NCBI RefSeq assembly: GCF_013201075.1
Contig: NZ_CP053708.1
Location: 549,001-613,000 of the forward strand
Direction: 5' to 3'
Source of the DNA: Lichenicola cladoniae
Lineage (GTDB): Bacteria > Pseudomonadota > Alphaproteobacteria > Acetobacterales > Acetobacteraceae
DNA length: 64,000 nucleotides
Below the pieces are notes generated by a model. That model saw nothing but the letters and a program-made list of their open reading frames with translations. It had not been told where the DNA came from and made no database searches. How positions within the stretch are numbered: the stretch's first letter is position 1; each line of letters begins with the position of its first letter. A program made the position numbers and the translations under genes. This document shows, piece by piece, positions 1 through 11,256 of this stretch.

Positions 1-2
1 GG

Positions 3-836
3 CCCGGTCTCGATCGGGCCGGGGTGACGGTGGCGATCGTCGCGGCACCACCGGCCGGCTCGCTGCAGGACCTGCCCAACCTGGCCTTCATCCAAAGCCT
101 GCGGGCCGGCGTGGACGGGCTGATGGCCGATCCGACGGTGCCGGCGCATGTCCCGGTGGCGCGGCTGGTCGATCCGGCGCTGACCGCGATGATGGTGGAG
201 AGCGTGCTGCTGCATGTGCTGTCGCTGCACAGGCAGATGCCGGCCTATCGCGCGTTCCAGGCGGCCGGCGCCTGGCAATTCCTCGCCCAGAAGCCGGCGG
301 CGGAGCGGCAGGTCGGCGTGCTTGGCCTCGGCGTGCTGGGGCAGGCTGCCTGCACCGCCCTGGCCGGACTGGGGTTCGTGGTGTCGGGCTGGAGCAGGTC
401 GCCGCGACAGGTCGCCGGCATCCGCTGCCTGCATGGCGATGGCGGGCTGGAGGCAGTGCTGGCGAGCAGCGAGATCCTGGTGAACCTGCTGCCGCTGACC
501 CCGCGGACCGAGGGAATACTGGACGCACGGGCATTCTCGCAGCTGCCGCGTGGCGCCGGCCTAATCAACATGGCGCATAGGTGGCACCTGGTCGAGGCGG
601 ACCTGCTGGCGGCGCTCGAAACCGGGCAGATCGATCACGCGGTGCTCGACGTGCTGGTGGTCGAGCCGGCGCCGGCGGACCACCCGTTCTGGAGGCACGA
701 GCGGATTACCCTGACCCCGCATGTGGCGGCGGCGACCGATCCTGCCAGCGCGGCAGCGATCGCGGCGCAGGCGGTGCGCGACCTGCGGGCCGGGCGGCCG
801 ATCCGGAACCTGGTGCACCGCGCCCAGGCGTACTGA
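3..836 (+). CDS. GhrA-like 2-hydroxyacid dehydrogenase, 5' end missing
   Basis: C-terminal part of a D-isomer-specific 2-hydroxyacid dehydrogenase of the glyoxylate/hydroxypyruvate reductase A type, which reduces 2-oxoacids with NAD(P)H in the cytosol. The frame is open to the left window edge, so the N-terminus lies outside; the GTG at 24 is only an internal candidate. Visible are the Rossmann motif GLGVLG, the TPHVAA segment with the catalytic His near the end, the EPAPADHPFW segment, and a C-terminus (VHRAQAY) like that of GhrA. Oddly, the loop that normally reads N-x-A-R-G here reads NMAHRW (567-584), so the substrate-binding Arg position holds His. Family assignment is secure; activity is uncertain. 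Confidence 0.85.
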   Translation, partial: PGLDRAGVTVAIVAAPPAGSLQDLPNLAFIQSLRAGVDGLMADPTVPAHVPVARLVDPALTAMMVESVLLHVLSLHRQMPAYRAFQAAGAWQFLAQKPAAERQVGVLGLGVLGQAACTALAGLGFVVSGWSRSPRQVAGIRCLHGDGGLEAVLASSEILVNLLPLTPRTEGILDARAFSQLPRGAGLINMAHRWHLVEADLLAALETGQIDHAVLDVLVVEPAPADHPFWRHERITLTPHVAAATDPASAAAIAAQAVRDLRAGRPIRNLVHRAQAY

Positions 837-849
837 TGCTTGCGGGAGA

Positions 850-928
850 GGGGGTTGAGGACTAGGTTGTGCTTCTTCCTACATCTTCCGCTCTTTTGGG
901 AGGTGGCCTTCGCGGGCCGCCTTTTTTG
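850..928 (+). ncRNA. rimP-leader-type attenuator with intrinsic terminator
   Basis: The short gap before rimP contains a perfect-looking Rho-independent terminator: stem GGTGGCC (902-908), loop TTCGCG, stem GGCCGCC (915-921, one G.T pair), then six T residues (922-927). It lies directly ahead of the rimP coding region rather than after a gene end. Alphaproteobacterial rimP-nusA-infB operons are known to carry such a putative attenuator (the rimP-leader family). The terminator location and operon match that description. The upstream boundary is approximate; the regulatory signal is unknown. Confidence 0.7.
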
Positions 929-931
929 GCT

Positions 932-1642
932 TTGGATACTGATCTCCTTCAACTTGTCGGCCTCGAGGCACGCATCGCCGGAATGGTCGGACCGACCTTG
1001 CTGGACATGGGCTACGAGCTCGTGCGTGTTTCCGTGCTCGGCCGCGACATGCCGACCATCCAGATCATGGCCGACCGGACCGATGGCTCGCTGATCGGCG
1101 TGGCCGACTGCGAGGCGATCAGCCATGCGGTCGGGGCCGTGCTGGATGTGGATGATCCGATCCCCGGTGCCTGGAACCTCGAGGTCAGCTCGGCCGGCAT
1201 CGACCGGCCGTTGACGCGGGAAAAGGACTGGAACCGGTTTTCCGGCCACCTGGCCCGGGTCGAGGTGAATATTCCGGTCAATGGACGCAAGCGTTTCGCC
1301 GGGATCGTGCTGGGTGCCGGCGACGGCTATGGCCGGATGCGTGCCGATGACGGGTCCGAGGTGGCGCTGCCGCTGGCGGAGATCCGAAAGGCGCGGCTGG
1401 TCCTGACCGACGCGCTGATCGAGGCCTCGGCGCAGATGATGGGCGTGGTCCACGAGGCCGAGGACGATCCCGAGGCGCCGCAGGTTCCGAAAATGAACCC
1501 GGACAAGCCGATCACCCGCCAGGCGGATGGCCGTGCCACCGGCGCCAAGGTCGGCGGCGCCAAGGTCGGCGGCGGCAAGACGGCCAAGGCGCCCGGCAAC
1601 AAGGGCAGCGGTGCCGGCAAGCCTAGCCGGAAAACGCACTAG
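932..1642 (+). CDS. rimP: Ribosome maturation factor RimP
   Basis: RimP assists 30S subunit maturation. The core ([23 protein letters not shown], then the [11 protein letters not shown] motif) is typical; a Gly/Lys/Thr-rich basic tail of about 45 residues follows. The frame is open back to 869, but that region is the leader terminator, so I place the start at TTG 932, just after the T-run; TTG 926 is an alternative. No good Shine-Dalgarno sequence is visible, because the terminator stem occupies that space. First gene of the rimP-nusA-ylxR-infB-rbfA operon. Confidence 0.9.
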   Translation: MDTDLLQLVGLEARIAGMVGPTLLDMGYELVRVSVLGRDMPTIQIMADRTDGSLIGVADCEAISHAVGAVLDVDDPIPGAWNLEVSSAGIDRPLTREKDWNRFSGHLARVEVNIPVNGRKRFAGIVLGAGDGYGRMRADDGSEVALPLAEIRKARLVLTDALIEASAQMMGVVHEAEDDPEAPQVPKMNPDKPITRQADGRATGAKVGGAKVGGGKTAKAPGNKGSGAGKPSRKTH

Positions 1643-1673
1643 CTTCGTTATCGACGAGCATTAGAGGGTTATC

Positions 1674-3296
<1,623 letters not shown>

Positions 3297-4013
3297 GCCA
3301 TCCGACATTCCGGCGGAGCTTGCGGCCGAGCTGGAGGTGCCCGATCCGGGGCCGGATGTGGACGAGCCCGAGCTCGGTCCGATCCGGCGCTGCATCGTCA
3401 CGCGCGAGCGGGCATCCAAGGAACGGATGATCCGTTTCGTGGTGTCGCCCGATCGCGTACTGACCCCTGATCTTGCAGCACGTCTGCCCGGACGGGGAAT
3501 CTGGTTGAGTGCGAATAGGGATGTGCTAGAAACCGCCCGGACGCGTGGAGCGTTCGCACGGGCTGCTCGTGGACAGGTCACCATACCTCCCGATCTGCCT
3601 ATGCTGCTTCAGGATGGATTGCTCCGCCGTATTGCCGATCTTCTCGGCCTTGCACGCCGTGCCGGACAGGTGGTGTGCGGCTATTCGAAGGCTCGCGAGT
3701 GGATCACCGAAGGTCGTGCGGTGGTCATCGTGCAGGCGACGGACGGAAGTCCGGACGAACGTTCCCGATTATTGTCGGGAGCACGGAATTTACCGGTCGT
3801 GGCAGTCATGTCCGGAACGAGACTGGCCGCGGCTTTCGGCCGGGACCATGTAGTGCATGCGGCGCTGTCGCGAGGGGCCTTGGCCGATCGCCTGATAGCG
3901 GAAAGTGAACGATTTGCGGGGTTGGCCGGTTTGGCCGCTCCGATCCGACGGGGCCATGGGTCTGACAACGGTCAGGTGGTCGATCCGGCGGATGGGTTAG
4001 AACAGGCGGGTGT

Positions 4014-6701
4014 ATGAGCGAAGGTAGCGATCAGGATCAGGGCAAGGGGCGTCTCTCCCTCAGGCCGGCGGCACGTCTCGAAGTGGGACGTACTGTCGAT
4101 GCCGGGTCGGTGCGACAGAGCTTCAGCCATGGCCGTTCGAAAGTGGTCCAGGTCGAGGTCCGCAAGAAGCGTGGACCGACACCGCTCCCCGGTGCAGGTC
4201 CTGCAGGCGGCGCGACACGCCCCGGCAGCGCGCCTGGCGCACGTCCGGCTGGTGCCGGCCGCGCCCTGACGGCATCCGAATTGGCGACACGCCAGCGGGT
4301 GCTCGAGGAGCAGCAGAAGGATGCTGCCCGCCGTGACGCTGAGCGTCGCGAGCAGGAAAAGATTTCCATCCTCTCCGCCGCCGAGGAAGCCCGTCGTCGC
4401 GACGACGAGGCCCGCAAGGCTGCCGAGGAAGCTGCACGTGCAGCCGTTGCCGATCAGGCGCGTGCGCGTGCCGAGGCCGAAACGCGTCGTGCCGAGGAAG
4501 AGGCTCCCGCCGCTTCGGTCGCCGAGACGCCGGTGCGTGCCGCCACAGCAGCCGCCCCGATCAGTGGCGCGCAGGAAGTTCTGCGCACCATCGCATCGCG
4601 TGCCATCGGTCATGCGCCGGTCGTCAACACCCGTCCGGGTGCCGCCGCGCCGAGTGCCGCTCCTGCCGAGACGTTGCGCCTTCGTACCGCTCGTCCGGAA
4701 GAGGATGATCGTCGTGGTGGTCCGGTTCGTCGTCCGGGTGGCGCTGCCGCATTGCCGGCTCGCAAGACACCGCTCGTCGCACCGAAGAAGGTCGGCGATC
4801 GCAGGGTAACCGGTCGCGTCGACGTCCAGGCCGCGATAGAGGGTGACGACGACAAGACGCGTTCGCTCGCATCGGTTCGCCGTCAGCGCGATCGCGAGCG
4901 TCGCCAGGCCGAGCTCGAGCGTCTGCGTGCCGACCAGGTGCGCGTCGTTCGCGACGTGATCCTGCCGGAAACCATCAGCGTGGCCGAACTCGCCAATCGT
5001 ATGGCGACGCGCGTTCCGGACGTGATCAAGGCGCTCATGAAGATGGGCGTCATGGCCAACATGTCGCAGATCCTCGACGCCGATACGGCCGAGCTGGTGA
5101 TCCAGGAATTCGGTCATCGCGTACGTCGCGTCTCGGAGAGCGATGTCGAGATCGGTATTGAGGGCGACCTCGACGAGGATCTCGACCGGCTGCCGCGTGC
5201 GCCTGTCGTCACCATCATGGGCCATGTCGACCACGGCAAGACCTCGCTGCTGGATGCGTTGCGCTCGACCGATGTTGCAGCGGGCGAGGCCGGCGGCATC
5301 ACCCAGCATATCGGTGCCTACCAGGTCGAGACTCCGGCCGGCTCGCGCATCACCTTCATCGACACCCCCGGTCACGAGGCGTTCACCGCCATGCGTGCCC
5401 GCGGCGCCTCGGTGACCGACGTGGTGATCCTGGTCGTTGCCGCGGATGATGGCGTCATGCCGCAGACCATCGAGGCGATCCGTCATGCGAAGGCGGCCAA
5501 TGCGCCGATCATCGTGGCGATCAACAAGATGGATAAGCCCGGCGCCAACCCGAACCGGGTTCGCCAGGAACTGCTGCAGTACGAGATCGTCGTCGAGGAA
5601 CTCGGTGGCGAGACGCAGGATGTCGAAGTGTCGGCGATCAAGCGTACCGGCCTCGACAAGCTCGAGGAGGCGATCCTGCTGCAGGCCGAGATCCTCGACC
5701 TGCGCGCCAATCCGGAACGTGCGGCCGAGGGCACCGTGGTCGAGAGCCGTCTCGATCGTGGACGTGGCCCGGTTGCGACCGTGCTGGTCCAGAAGGGCAC
5801 GCTCGCCCAGGGCGACATCATCGTGGCCGGCGCCGAGTGGGGCCGGGTGCGTGCGATGCTCGACGACAAGAACCGGCCGATCAAGACCGCCGGCCCGTCG
5901 TCGCCTGTCGAGGTGCTGGGACTGTCGTCTGTTCCCGGTGCCGGCGAGCCGTTCGTCGTGGTGGAGAACGAGAATCGCGCTCGTGAGATTTCCGAGTTCC
6001 GCCAGCGCCGCATCAAGGAGAAGCAGGCCGCCGGCATTACCGCCGCGCGTGGCACGCTCGACCAGATGCTCGCCCGCATCCAGGCAGGCGCGCAGAAGGA
6101 AGTCGCGATCCTGATCAAGGCGGACATGCAGGGTTCGGCCGAGGCGATCCAGTCCACGGTGCTCAAGCTCGAGCACGAGGAGGTCAAGGTCCGCGTGCTG
6201 ATCGCGGGCGTCGGCCAGATCACCGAAAGCGACATCCAGCTGGCGCGGGCGTCGGATGCGGTCATCGTCGCGTTCAACGTACGTGCGACCACCCAGGCGC
6301 GTGAACTCGCGACCCGGGATGGTGTGGATATCCGCTACTACTCGATCATCTATCAGGTGGCTGATGACATCGAGCAGCTCGTGAAGGGCAAGATCGCGCC
6401 GAAGCACCGGGAGAAGTTCCTGGGCTACGCCGAGATCCGCAAGGTGTTCAACATCACCAAGACCGGCATGGTCGCCGGTTGCTACATCACCGAAGGCGTG
6501 GTCAAGCGCGGCTGCGGGGTTCGCCTGCTGCGCGACAACGTGGTCATCCACCAGGGCGACCTCAGCCAGCTCAAGCGCTTCAAGGACGATGTCCGCGAAG
6601 TGGCGCGCGGCTACGAGTGCGGCCTGTCGTTCGCCGGCTACAACGACCTCAAGGAAGGCGATGTGGTCGAGTGCTACGAGATGGAGCTCGTTCCGGCGTG
6701 A
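4014..6701 (+). CDS. infB: Translation initiation factor IF-2
   Basis: GTPase that delivers initiator fMet-tRNA to the 30S subunit. The protein has 895 residues: a long charged, Ala/Arg/Glu-rich N-terminal region, an IF2 N-domain (about 320-370), the G domain with GHVDHGKT (about 402), DTPGH (about 449) and NKMD (about 503), then IF2 domains II-IV ending in [15 protein letters not shown]. Translation is probably coupled to ylxR through the ATGA overlap and to rbfA through a GTGA overlap at the stop. Confidence 0.97.
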   Translation: MSEGSDQDQGKGRLSLRPAARLEVGRTVDAGSVRQSFSHGRSKVVQVEVRKKRGPTPLPGAGPAGGATRPGSAPGARPAGAGRALTASELATRQRVLEEQQKDAARRDAERREQEKISILSAAEEARRRDDEARKAAEEAARAAVADQARARAEAETRRAEEEAPAASVAETPVRAATAAAPISGAQEVLRTIASRAIGHAPVVNTRPGAAAPSAAPAETLRLRTARPEEDDRRGGPVRRPGGAAALPARKTPLVAPKKVGDRRVTGRVDVQAAIEGDDDKTRSLASVRRQRDRERRQAELERLRADQVRVVRDVILPETISVAELANRMATRVPDVIKALMKMGVMANMSQILDADTAELVIQEFGHRVRRVSESDVEIGIEGDLDEDLDRLPRAPVVTIMGHVDHGKTSLLDALRSTDVAAGEAGGITQHIGAYQVETPAGSRITFIDTPGHEAFTAMRARGASVTDVVILVVAADDGVMPQTIEAIRHAKAANAPIIVAINKMDKPGANPNRVRQELLQYEIVVEELGGETQDVEVSAIKRTGLDKLEEAILLQAEILDLRANPERAAEGTVVESRLDRGRGPVATVLVQKGTLAQGDIIVAGAEWGRVRAMLDDKNRPIKTAGPSSPVEVLGLSSVPGAGEPFVVVENENRAREISEFRQRRIKEKQAAGITAARGTLDQMLARIQAGAQKEVAILIKADMQGSAEAIQSTVLKLEHEEVKVRVLIAGVGQITESDIQLARASDAVIVAFNVRATTQARELATRDGVDIRYYSIIYQVADDIEQLVKGKIAPKHREKFLGYAEIRKVFNITKTGMVAGCYITEGVVKRGCGVRLLRDNVVIHQGDLSQLKRFKDDVREVARGYECGLSFAGYNDLKEGDVVECYEMELVPA

Positions 6702-7171
6702 GTCGGAACGCGTCCAGAGGCAAGACCGAGACGAAAGGGCCGGCAGGGCAATCTGCCGGTCCTCGTGCATCGGGCTCCCGTCGCGCCGGTCCGGCCGCCG
6801 GCCCGTCGCAGCGGCAGCTTCGTGTGGCGGAGGAGGTCCGGCACGTGCTGGCCGAACTGTTCACCCGGGTCGAATTTCGCGATCCGGTGCTGGCCGGCGT
6901 GAAGATTACCGTGACCGAAGTCCGGATCAGTCCCGATCTGCGTCATGCGACCGCGTTCATCGCGCGTCTTGGACAGAGTGACGTCGAGGTCTTTCTGCCG
7001 GCGCTCCGGCGGGCGACCCCTTTCCTGCGCAGCCAGCTCAGCCACGCCGTCAAGCTTCGCGGTGTGCCGGACCTGCATTTCCAGCCCGATACCGCGCTCG
7101 ATTACGCGATGGAAATCGACGCGCTGCTGCGCTCGCCGATCGTCGCCAAGGATCTCGGGCCGCAGGAGTGA
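6698..7171 (+). CDS. rbfA: Ribosome-binding factor A
   Basis: RbfA is a late 30S-assembly factor that binds 16S rRNA. I place the start at GTG 6698, which overlaps the infB stop (GTGA), giving 157 residues. After a basic, low-complexity N-terminus the KH-like core is clear: [15 protein letters not shown], then [26 protein letters not shown] and [10 protein letters not shown]. It is the last gene of the operon; the truB and rpsO genes that often follow rbfA are absent. Confidence 0.93.
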   Translation: MSRNASRGKTETKGPAGQSAGPRASGSRRAGPAAGPSQRQLRVAEEVRHVLAELFTRVEFRDPVLAGVKITVTEVRISPDLRHATAFIARLGQSDVEVFLPALRRATPFLRSQLSHAVKLRGVPDLHFQPDTALDYAMEIDALLRSPIVAKDLGPQE

Positions 7172-7387
7172 CCTGCGGCCGCTTTCCGGCGCGCGTTATA
7201 CCCTGTCCATTACGGCCCGATGCGAACACCATGAGGTCGTGACCCACCACCCGGGTGCGGGACGATAAGGTCTCGTTCCGGTACGTGTTCGCGGGTAGGC
7301 GTTCTCGTGTCGGACGACGATGATAGTCATGGTCGGTCGCGCTGAGCGGAATGACCATCCAGCATTCTTGTTCCTGGAGGACTTTGC

Positions 7388-8257
7388 TTGCGCGCTGCCA
7401 GCCGAATCCGACATCTCGTGCTGGGTGCGCTGGCGCTTCTGCCGCTGTTGAGCCAGCCGGCACGTGCAGCCCCCCCGGCCCCCTGGAGCCTATTGCCGCC
7501 GATGCCGTCGCTGCCGGTCACGGCGCGTTCCGGCTACAAGTCGGTCAACGGCATCCGCATGTGGTACGCCGAGTATGGGGCGGGTAAGCCGGTGTTGTTG
7601 CTGCATGGCGGCCTCGCCAACTCGAACTACTGGGGCAACCTGATACCGTTCCTGGTGGCACATCATCGGCTGGTGATCGTGACGGACAGCCGGGGTCACG
7701 GGCGCAGCAGCCGGACCCGTCAGCCATTCGGCTACGACCTGATGGCATCGGATGTGCTCGCATTGCTGGACCAGCTCGGCATGACGCGTGTCGATCTGGT
7801 CGGCTGGAGCGACGGCGGCATTATCGGGCTCGACCTGGCAATGCATGACCCGAACCGTGTCGACCGTCTGTTCGCGTTCGGCGCCAACACCGATCCGTCC
7901 GGCCTACGCCGGAATTTCGATCGCACTCCGGTGTTTGGCGGCTTCATCGCGCGCACGCGCGCCGAGTATCAGGCGCTGTCTCCGACGCCCGACCAGTATG
8001 ACCTGTTCGTGCGCCAGATCAGCCACATGTGGCAGAGTGAGCCGCACTGGACGCGGTCCGATCTCGCGACGATCACCATACCGACTACCATCGCCGACGG
8101 TGACCATGACGAGGCGATCAGGCAGGCACATGATCGCTTCATGGCCACCGCCATCCCCGGCGCGAAGCTGGTGATACTGCCGGAGGTGAGCCATTTTGCG
8201 ATGCTCCAGGCACCTGGCCCGTTCAACCAGGCGGTGCTCGAGGCAATCACGCCCTGA
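7388..8257 (+). CDS. Exported alpha/beta hydrolase
   Basis: Alpha/beta-hydrolase-fold protein of 289 residues with an N-terminal signal peptide (hydrophobic LVLGALALLPLL, Ala-rich cleavage region), so probably periplasmic or secreted. The nucleophile elbow GWSDGG places Ser141, the oxyanion-region motif LLHGGLAN precedes it, and the C-terminal EVSHFAML gives catalytic His269; the acid is probably in ADGDHDE. The start is TTG 7388, supported by GGAGGA eight bases upstream. The substrate cannot be told from sequence (esterase, lactonase or C-C hydrolase are all possible). It stands alone, 216 bases after rbfA. Confidence 0.8.
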   Translation: MRAASRIRHLVLGALALLPLLSQPARAAPPAPWSLLPPMPSLPVTARSGYKSVNGIRMWYAEYGAGKPVLLLHGGLANSNYWGNLIPFLVAHHRLVIVTDSRGHGRSSRTRQPFGYDLMASDVLALLDQLGMTRVDLVGWSDGGIIGLDLAMHDPNRVDRLFAFGANTDPSGLRRNFDRTPVFGGFIARTRAEYQALSPTPDQYDLFVRQISHMWQSEPHWTRSDLATITIPTTIADGDHDEAIRQAHDRFMATAIPGAKLVILPEVSHFAMLQAPGPFNQAVLEAITP

Positions 8258-8696
8258 GGCTCGGAAGGCGCTTGCGATAAGCGAGGCGGCCAAGCCCGTG
8301 GCTCCGGGGACGGTGGCATCTCCTGGGCGCGATCGACTGGCCCACGCGGAAATCAGATCGGACTGCCTCCTGGGAATGCTGCCCGCAGATAGGCGTGCGC
8401 CTCTCGATGAGTAAGGCGTCGGCCAGGGCAGTTGCGCGAGGGAGCTGGACGGCACCGCACCACGATCCACCGGACTTGGGATGCCTTCACAGGGAGATAT
8501 GCGGCTGTCGATCCTTACCCAGGGCTGGCAAAGCTCCATGCTCAATTTCCGAACGGTAGTCGGTCCGCCGACGCGCCCTTGGGAAGCTTTGCTTAATCAC
8601 CAACAGGCAACCGTCAGTAAGTCGCCCCGGGTTGCGCATCGCCGATCCTCGACCGATCGGCTTCGATGTTGTCAGATGATGCAGGGAGAAAAAACA
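8258..8696 (+). other. Intergenic region without recognised gene
   Basis: About 440 bases between the two hydrolase genes. The frame of the following gene remains open upstream to 8481, but the translated stretch has no signal sequence or family resemblance. The signal peptide begins only at ATG 8697, so I treat this as non-coding. No clear terminator or promoter consensus was seen. Confidence 0.5.
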
Positions 8697-10034
8697 ATGA
8701 AGACACTTCAAAGTATCATGCTGAGTATCGTCATCGGTGGTGCCGTTACTTCGGCGGCGGTCGCTGCGACCGGCGGGGCCTGCCCTCATGATAACCAGGG
8801 CGTGCCACCAGAAGCGAACAGCACCGACAAGACGAAGCCATTCTTCATCGACACGACCGGGCTCGATCTCAAGACCGCGCCGCCGACACGCGATCCGGCG
8901 AACCCCGCCTACCCGGCCGCAACCACGCTCGCCGACGGGACGCTGCCGTCAGTCACCCGGAACGGCAACTTCATCATCGGCCCGACGCATCCCGTGGCCT
9001 CCGACACGCTTGCCCATGCCGGCATCCCGCACGGGACCGTCCACACCTTCACGATGTCCTCGACGGACAGCGTGCGCTATCGCCCCGGCATGGTGCGTGA
9101 TGACGCACCCGATTGCCGCAACAGCGCACTGGAACATGCGACGACCGCGCCCGGCGACCGGTCCGACATGATCGTCACGACGAGCCATCCCGGAAGCTGG
9201 ACACGAAGCGTCGATGTCTATGTGCCCGCCGGCTACATCCCCGGGAAGACCACGCCCTTCCTAATATTCGGCGATGGCGGGCGGGATGGCTTTACCAACG
9301 AGACCCAACTCTTCACCACGCTCGACAACCTGATCCATGCCGGCCGGATCCCCCCGATCGTGGCGATCGGGGTCGGCTCGGGCGGCCAGGACGCGCAGGG
9401 CTCGGAGCGTGGTCGTGAATATGACACCGTTTCCGGCACCTACGCCGAATGGGTGGAGCACGAGGTGCTGCCGCTGGTCGAACGTAACGCGCATGTGCGA
9501 CTAACCCGCGACCCGAACGGCCGCGCCACGATGGGCATCAGCTCGAGCGGTGTCGCCGCCCTTACCATGGCGTGGTTCCATCCTGAGCTTTATGGACGCG
9601 TGCTTGCATATTCTCCGACGTTGGTGAACCAGCAGTGGCCGCATGACACCGCACTGCCGGGCGGGGCATGGCAATATCACAGTGCCTGGTCCGGCACTCC
9701 CCGGCCCAACCTTCTCGTCCATGGCGTCACCTTCGAGGCGACCACGCAATCCGACGGCCTGCCACTGATCCCGAACACTCCCCGCAAGCCGATCCGGTTC
9801 TGGTTCGAGACGGGCGACCGCGACCTGTTCTATCCGGCCGCCGCAATTCCGGATGGCATGCATGACTGGACACTGGCTAACGAGAACATGGCACGTGCGC
9901 TCGCCGCCAAGAACTACACCTACCAGTTCGTGTTCGCGCGGAATGCGGGACACGTCGACAAGGGCGTCGTCGCACAAACCTTGCCCGCCGCGCTCGAATG
10001 GGTCTGGAACGGCTACGTGCCGGTCAAGCGTTGA
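8697..10034 (+). CDS. Exported esterase, enterochelin-esterase-like (Fes/D family)
   Basis: Predicted exported protein of 445 residues with a clear signal peptide (MKTLQSIMLSIVIGGAVTSA, Ala-rich cleavage site). The C-terminal two thirds follow the esterase-D/enterochelin-esterase pattern: the polypeptide DVYVPAGY start of the fold, the nucleophile motif GISSSGVAA, and a His in NAGHVDKG near the end. ATG 8697 is preceded by a GGGAGA ribosome site. The N-terminal ~130 residues are not assigned. Carbohydrate or siderophore esters are plausible substrates for the family, but neither is shown by the neighbourhood. Confidence 0.75.
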   Translation: MKTLQSIMLSIVIGGAVTSAAVAATGGACPHDNQGVPPEANSTDKTKPFFIDTTGLDLKTAPPTRDPANPAYPAATTLADGTLPSVTRNGNFIIGPTHPVASDTLAHAGIPHGTVHTFTMSSTDSVRYRPGMVRDDAPDCRNSALEHATTAPGDRSDMIVTTSHPGSWTRSVDVYVPAGYIPGKTTPFLIFGDGGRDGFTNETQLFTTLDNLIHAGRIPPIVAIGVGSGGQDAQGSERGREYDTVSGTYAEWVEHEVLPLVERNAHVRLTRDPNGRATMGISSSGVAALTMAWFHPELYGRVLAYSPTLVNQQWPHDTALPGGAWQYHSAWSGTPRPNLLVHGVTFEATTQSDGLPLIPNTPRKPIRFWFETGDRDLFYPAAAIPDGMHDWTLANENMARALAAKNYTYQFVFARNAGHVDKGVVAQTLPAALEWVWNGYVPVKR

Positions 10035-10900
10035 TCGAGGTCGCGGGGTAAAAATTAGAGCCTCGTTGTCGCGCAGGTGGCAATCTGCCGGTTGAGTTCC
10101 AGGAGCATCCGCAGCGACGCGGTGAACAATACCGCGTTCGTTCCGGATGCTTCTACTCTGCGAACTGAAGATAGCGCGACGATCGGATCTATGAATTATG
10201 CGCGCGTCGAAGTCTCTGGATTGTCGCCGGGGCTCGATGCGCTCACGATGAGGTCCGGAGCGGCGGTCGTCGGGGTCATGCGTTGGCTTCCCGATCCGCC
10301 TGAAGTCGACTTATCAGCGTGACCAGGCCGATGACGATGATCCACTGGTGTGCGGATTGCATCTATTACGTGCGCGATCGTGATATCGCCGACCATCGAT
10401 AACAACGCACGGCGTGCAGCCTGCAAACCGGGGTGATCTGCGGGCACCAAGGCACAGTGGCGATGGCGTTTACAATGGTGTCCACTTTCCCATCTGTTGC
10501 TGGCTGCGTGGTCGCAGCTCTGCCCGGTTTCGGTCATCCTTTTTGGGCAAGCTGCAGCGTCCGCTAAATCCTGATCACCCTCTCGGCAATGTCCTGCACT
10601 CTTGCTTCAAGTGCCGGTCGCCGGCCCGACGAGCAGCCGAGCCTGCACCATCTAGAGAAGCAGGATGTCCAATGGGCGGCATCGCGAGGAAGCGCGTCGA
10701 ACCCACGCCAATATGGCGCGCGATTTCATGCTCGGCGCAGGATGGTTCGTCGCGGTTTGTCGGCGCTCGCAACCCTGTCCAGGATCGCCATCGTAACGGC
10801 CCGGGCAGAGCTGGCGGTTCGCGGTAGCGATCGGGAAGGCCTTTGCGATCCGTCCGATGAACCGGGGCATCGGCTCACGCGACCGCTGCAGTCGCTAAAT

Positions 10901-10911
10901 TGGTCAGACCA
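10901..10911. promoter_or_regulatory. GntR/FadR-type operator-like palindrome
   Basis: TGGTCAGACCA is a perfect inverted repeat around a central A and fits the TGGT-N3-ACCA pattern recognised by FCD-type GntR repressors of sugar-acid operons. It lies about 350 bases upstream of the L-fuconate dehydratase start. Confidence 0.45.
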
Positions 10912-11026
10912 CTGGACACCGACCAAGGCTCACGACTACGATCCAGCCAACAAGAACGAACTTTTTTGGGGGGCGACGATGCGGCTTGCGAGAAAGCATG
11001 GGCTCGCGACAGCTGCAGCACAGGAG

Positions 11027-11041
11027 AGTGGTCGGGCCACT
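11027..11041. promoter_or_regulatory. Second operator-like palindrome
   Basis: AGTGGTCGGGCCACT is a near-perfect palindrome (one T.G pair) whose core TGGTCGGGCCA resembles the site at 10901. It lies about 215 bases upstream of the fuconate dehydratase gene. Similarity of the two sites suggests binding of the same regulator, which is not intact in the window. Confidence 0.35.
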
Positions 11042-11256
11042 GCGAGTGCGGCGATCTGTGAGAAGCACAGGATCCGTGCCGCGAACAGCACGATCTCGGC
11101 TTTCGCCTCGAACGCGCCTCGTTCGTCCCGGCGTTATCCTGCAGCGGCCCAGACGCTGTCGGAACGACCACGACTTATGGATGTAGTGATTGCTCGCGGT
11201 CGCACGGTGCGCAGCACCGGGTTCGGCCCAGCGAACCAGCCGGCCATCGCGGTTCG

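Larger units (their letters stand above)
10035..11256. other. Gene-poor region upstream of the fucose cluster; possible regulator remnant
   Basis: About 1.2 kb with no ORF I can support. On the minus strand, 10680-10770 reads EHEIARHIGVGSTR, reminiscent of a GntR/LacI helix-turn-helix. Around 10400-10660, fragments in another frame (ARLLVGPA, then DQDLADAAAC) resemble the FCD ligand domain of GntR-family repressors. These pieces are interrupted by stops and a frame change, so if they are real they are a relic. The assignment is weak. Two palindromes suited to such a regulator lie at 10901 and 11027 (listed separately). Confidence 0.35.

Noticed and set aside
3972-6770. 932-residue minus-strand ORF opposite infB
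   Set aside because: Antisense shadow of IF-2, whose domains are unmistakable on the plus strand.
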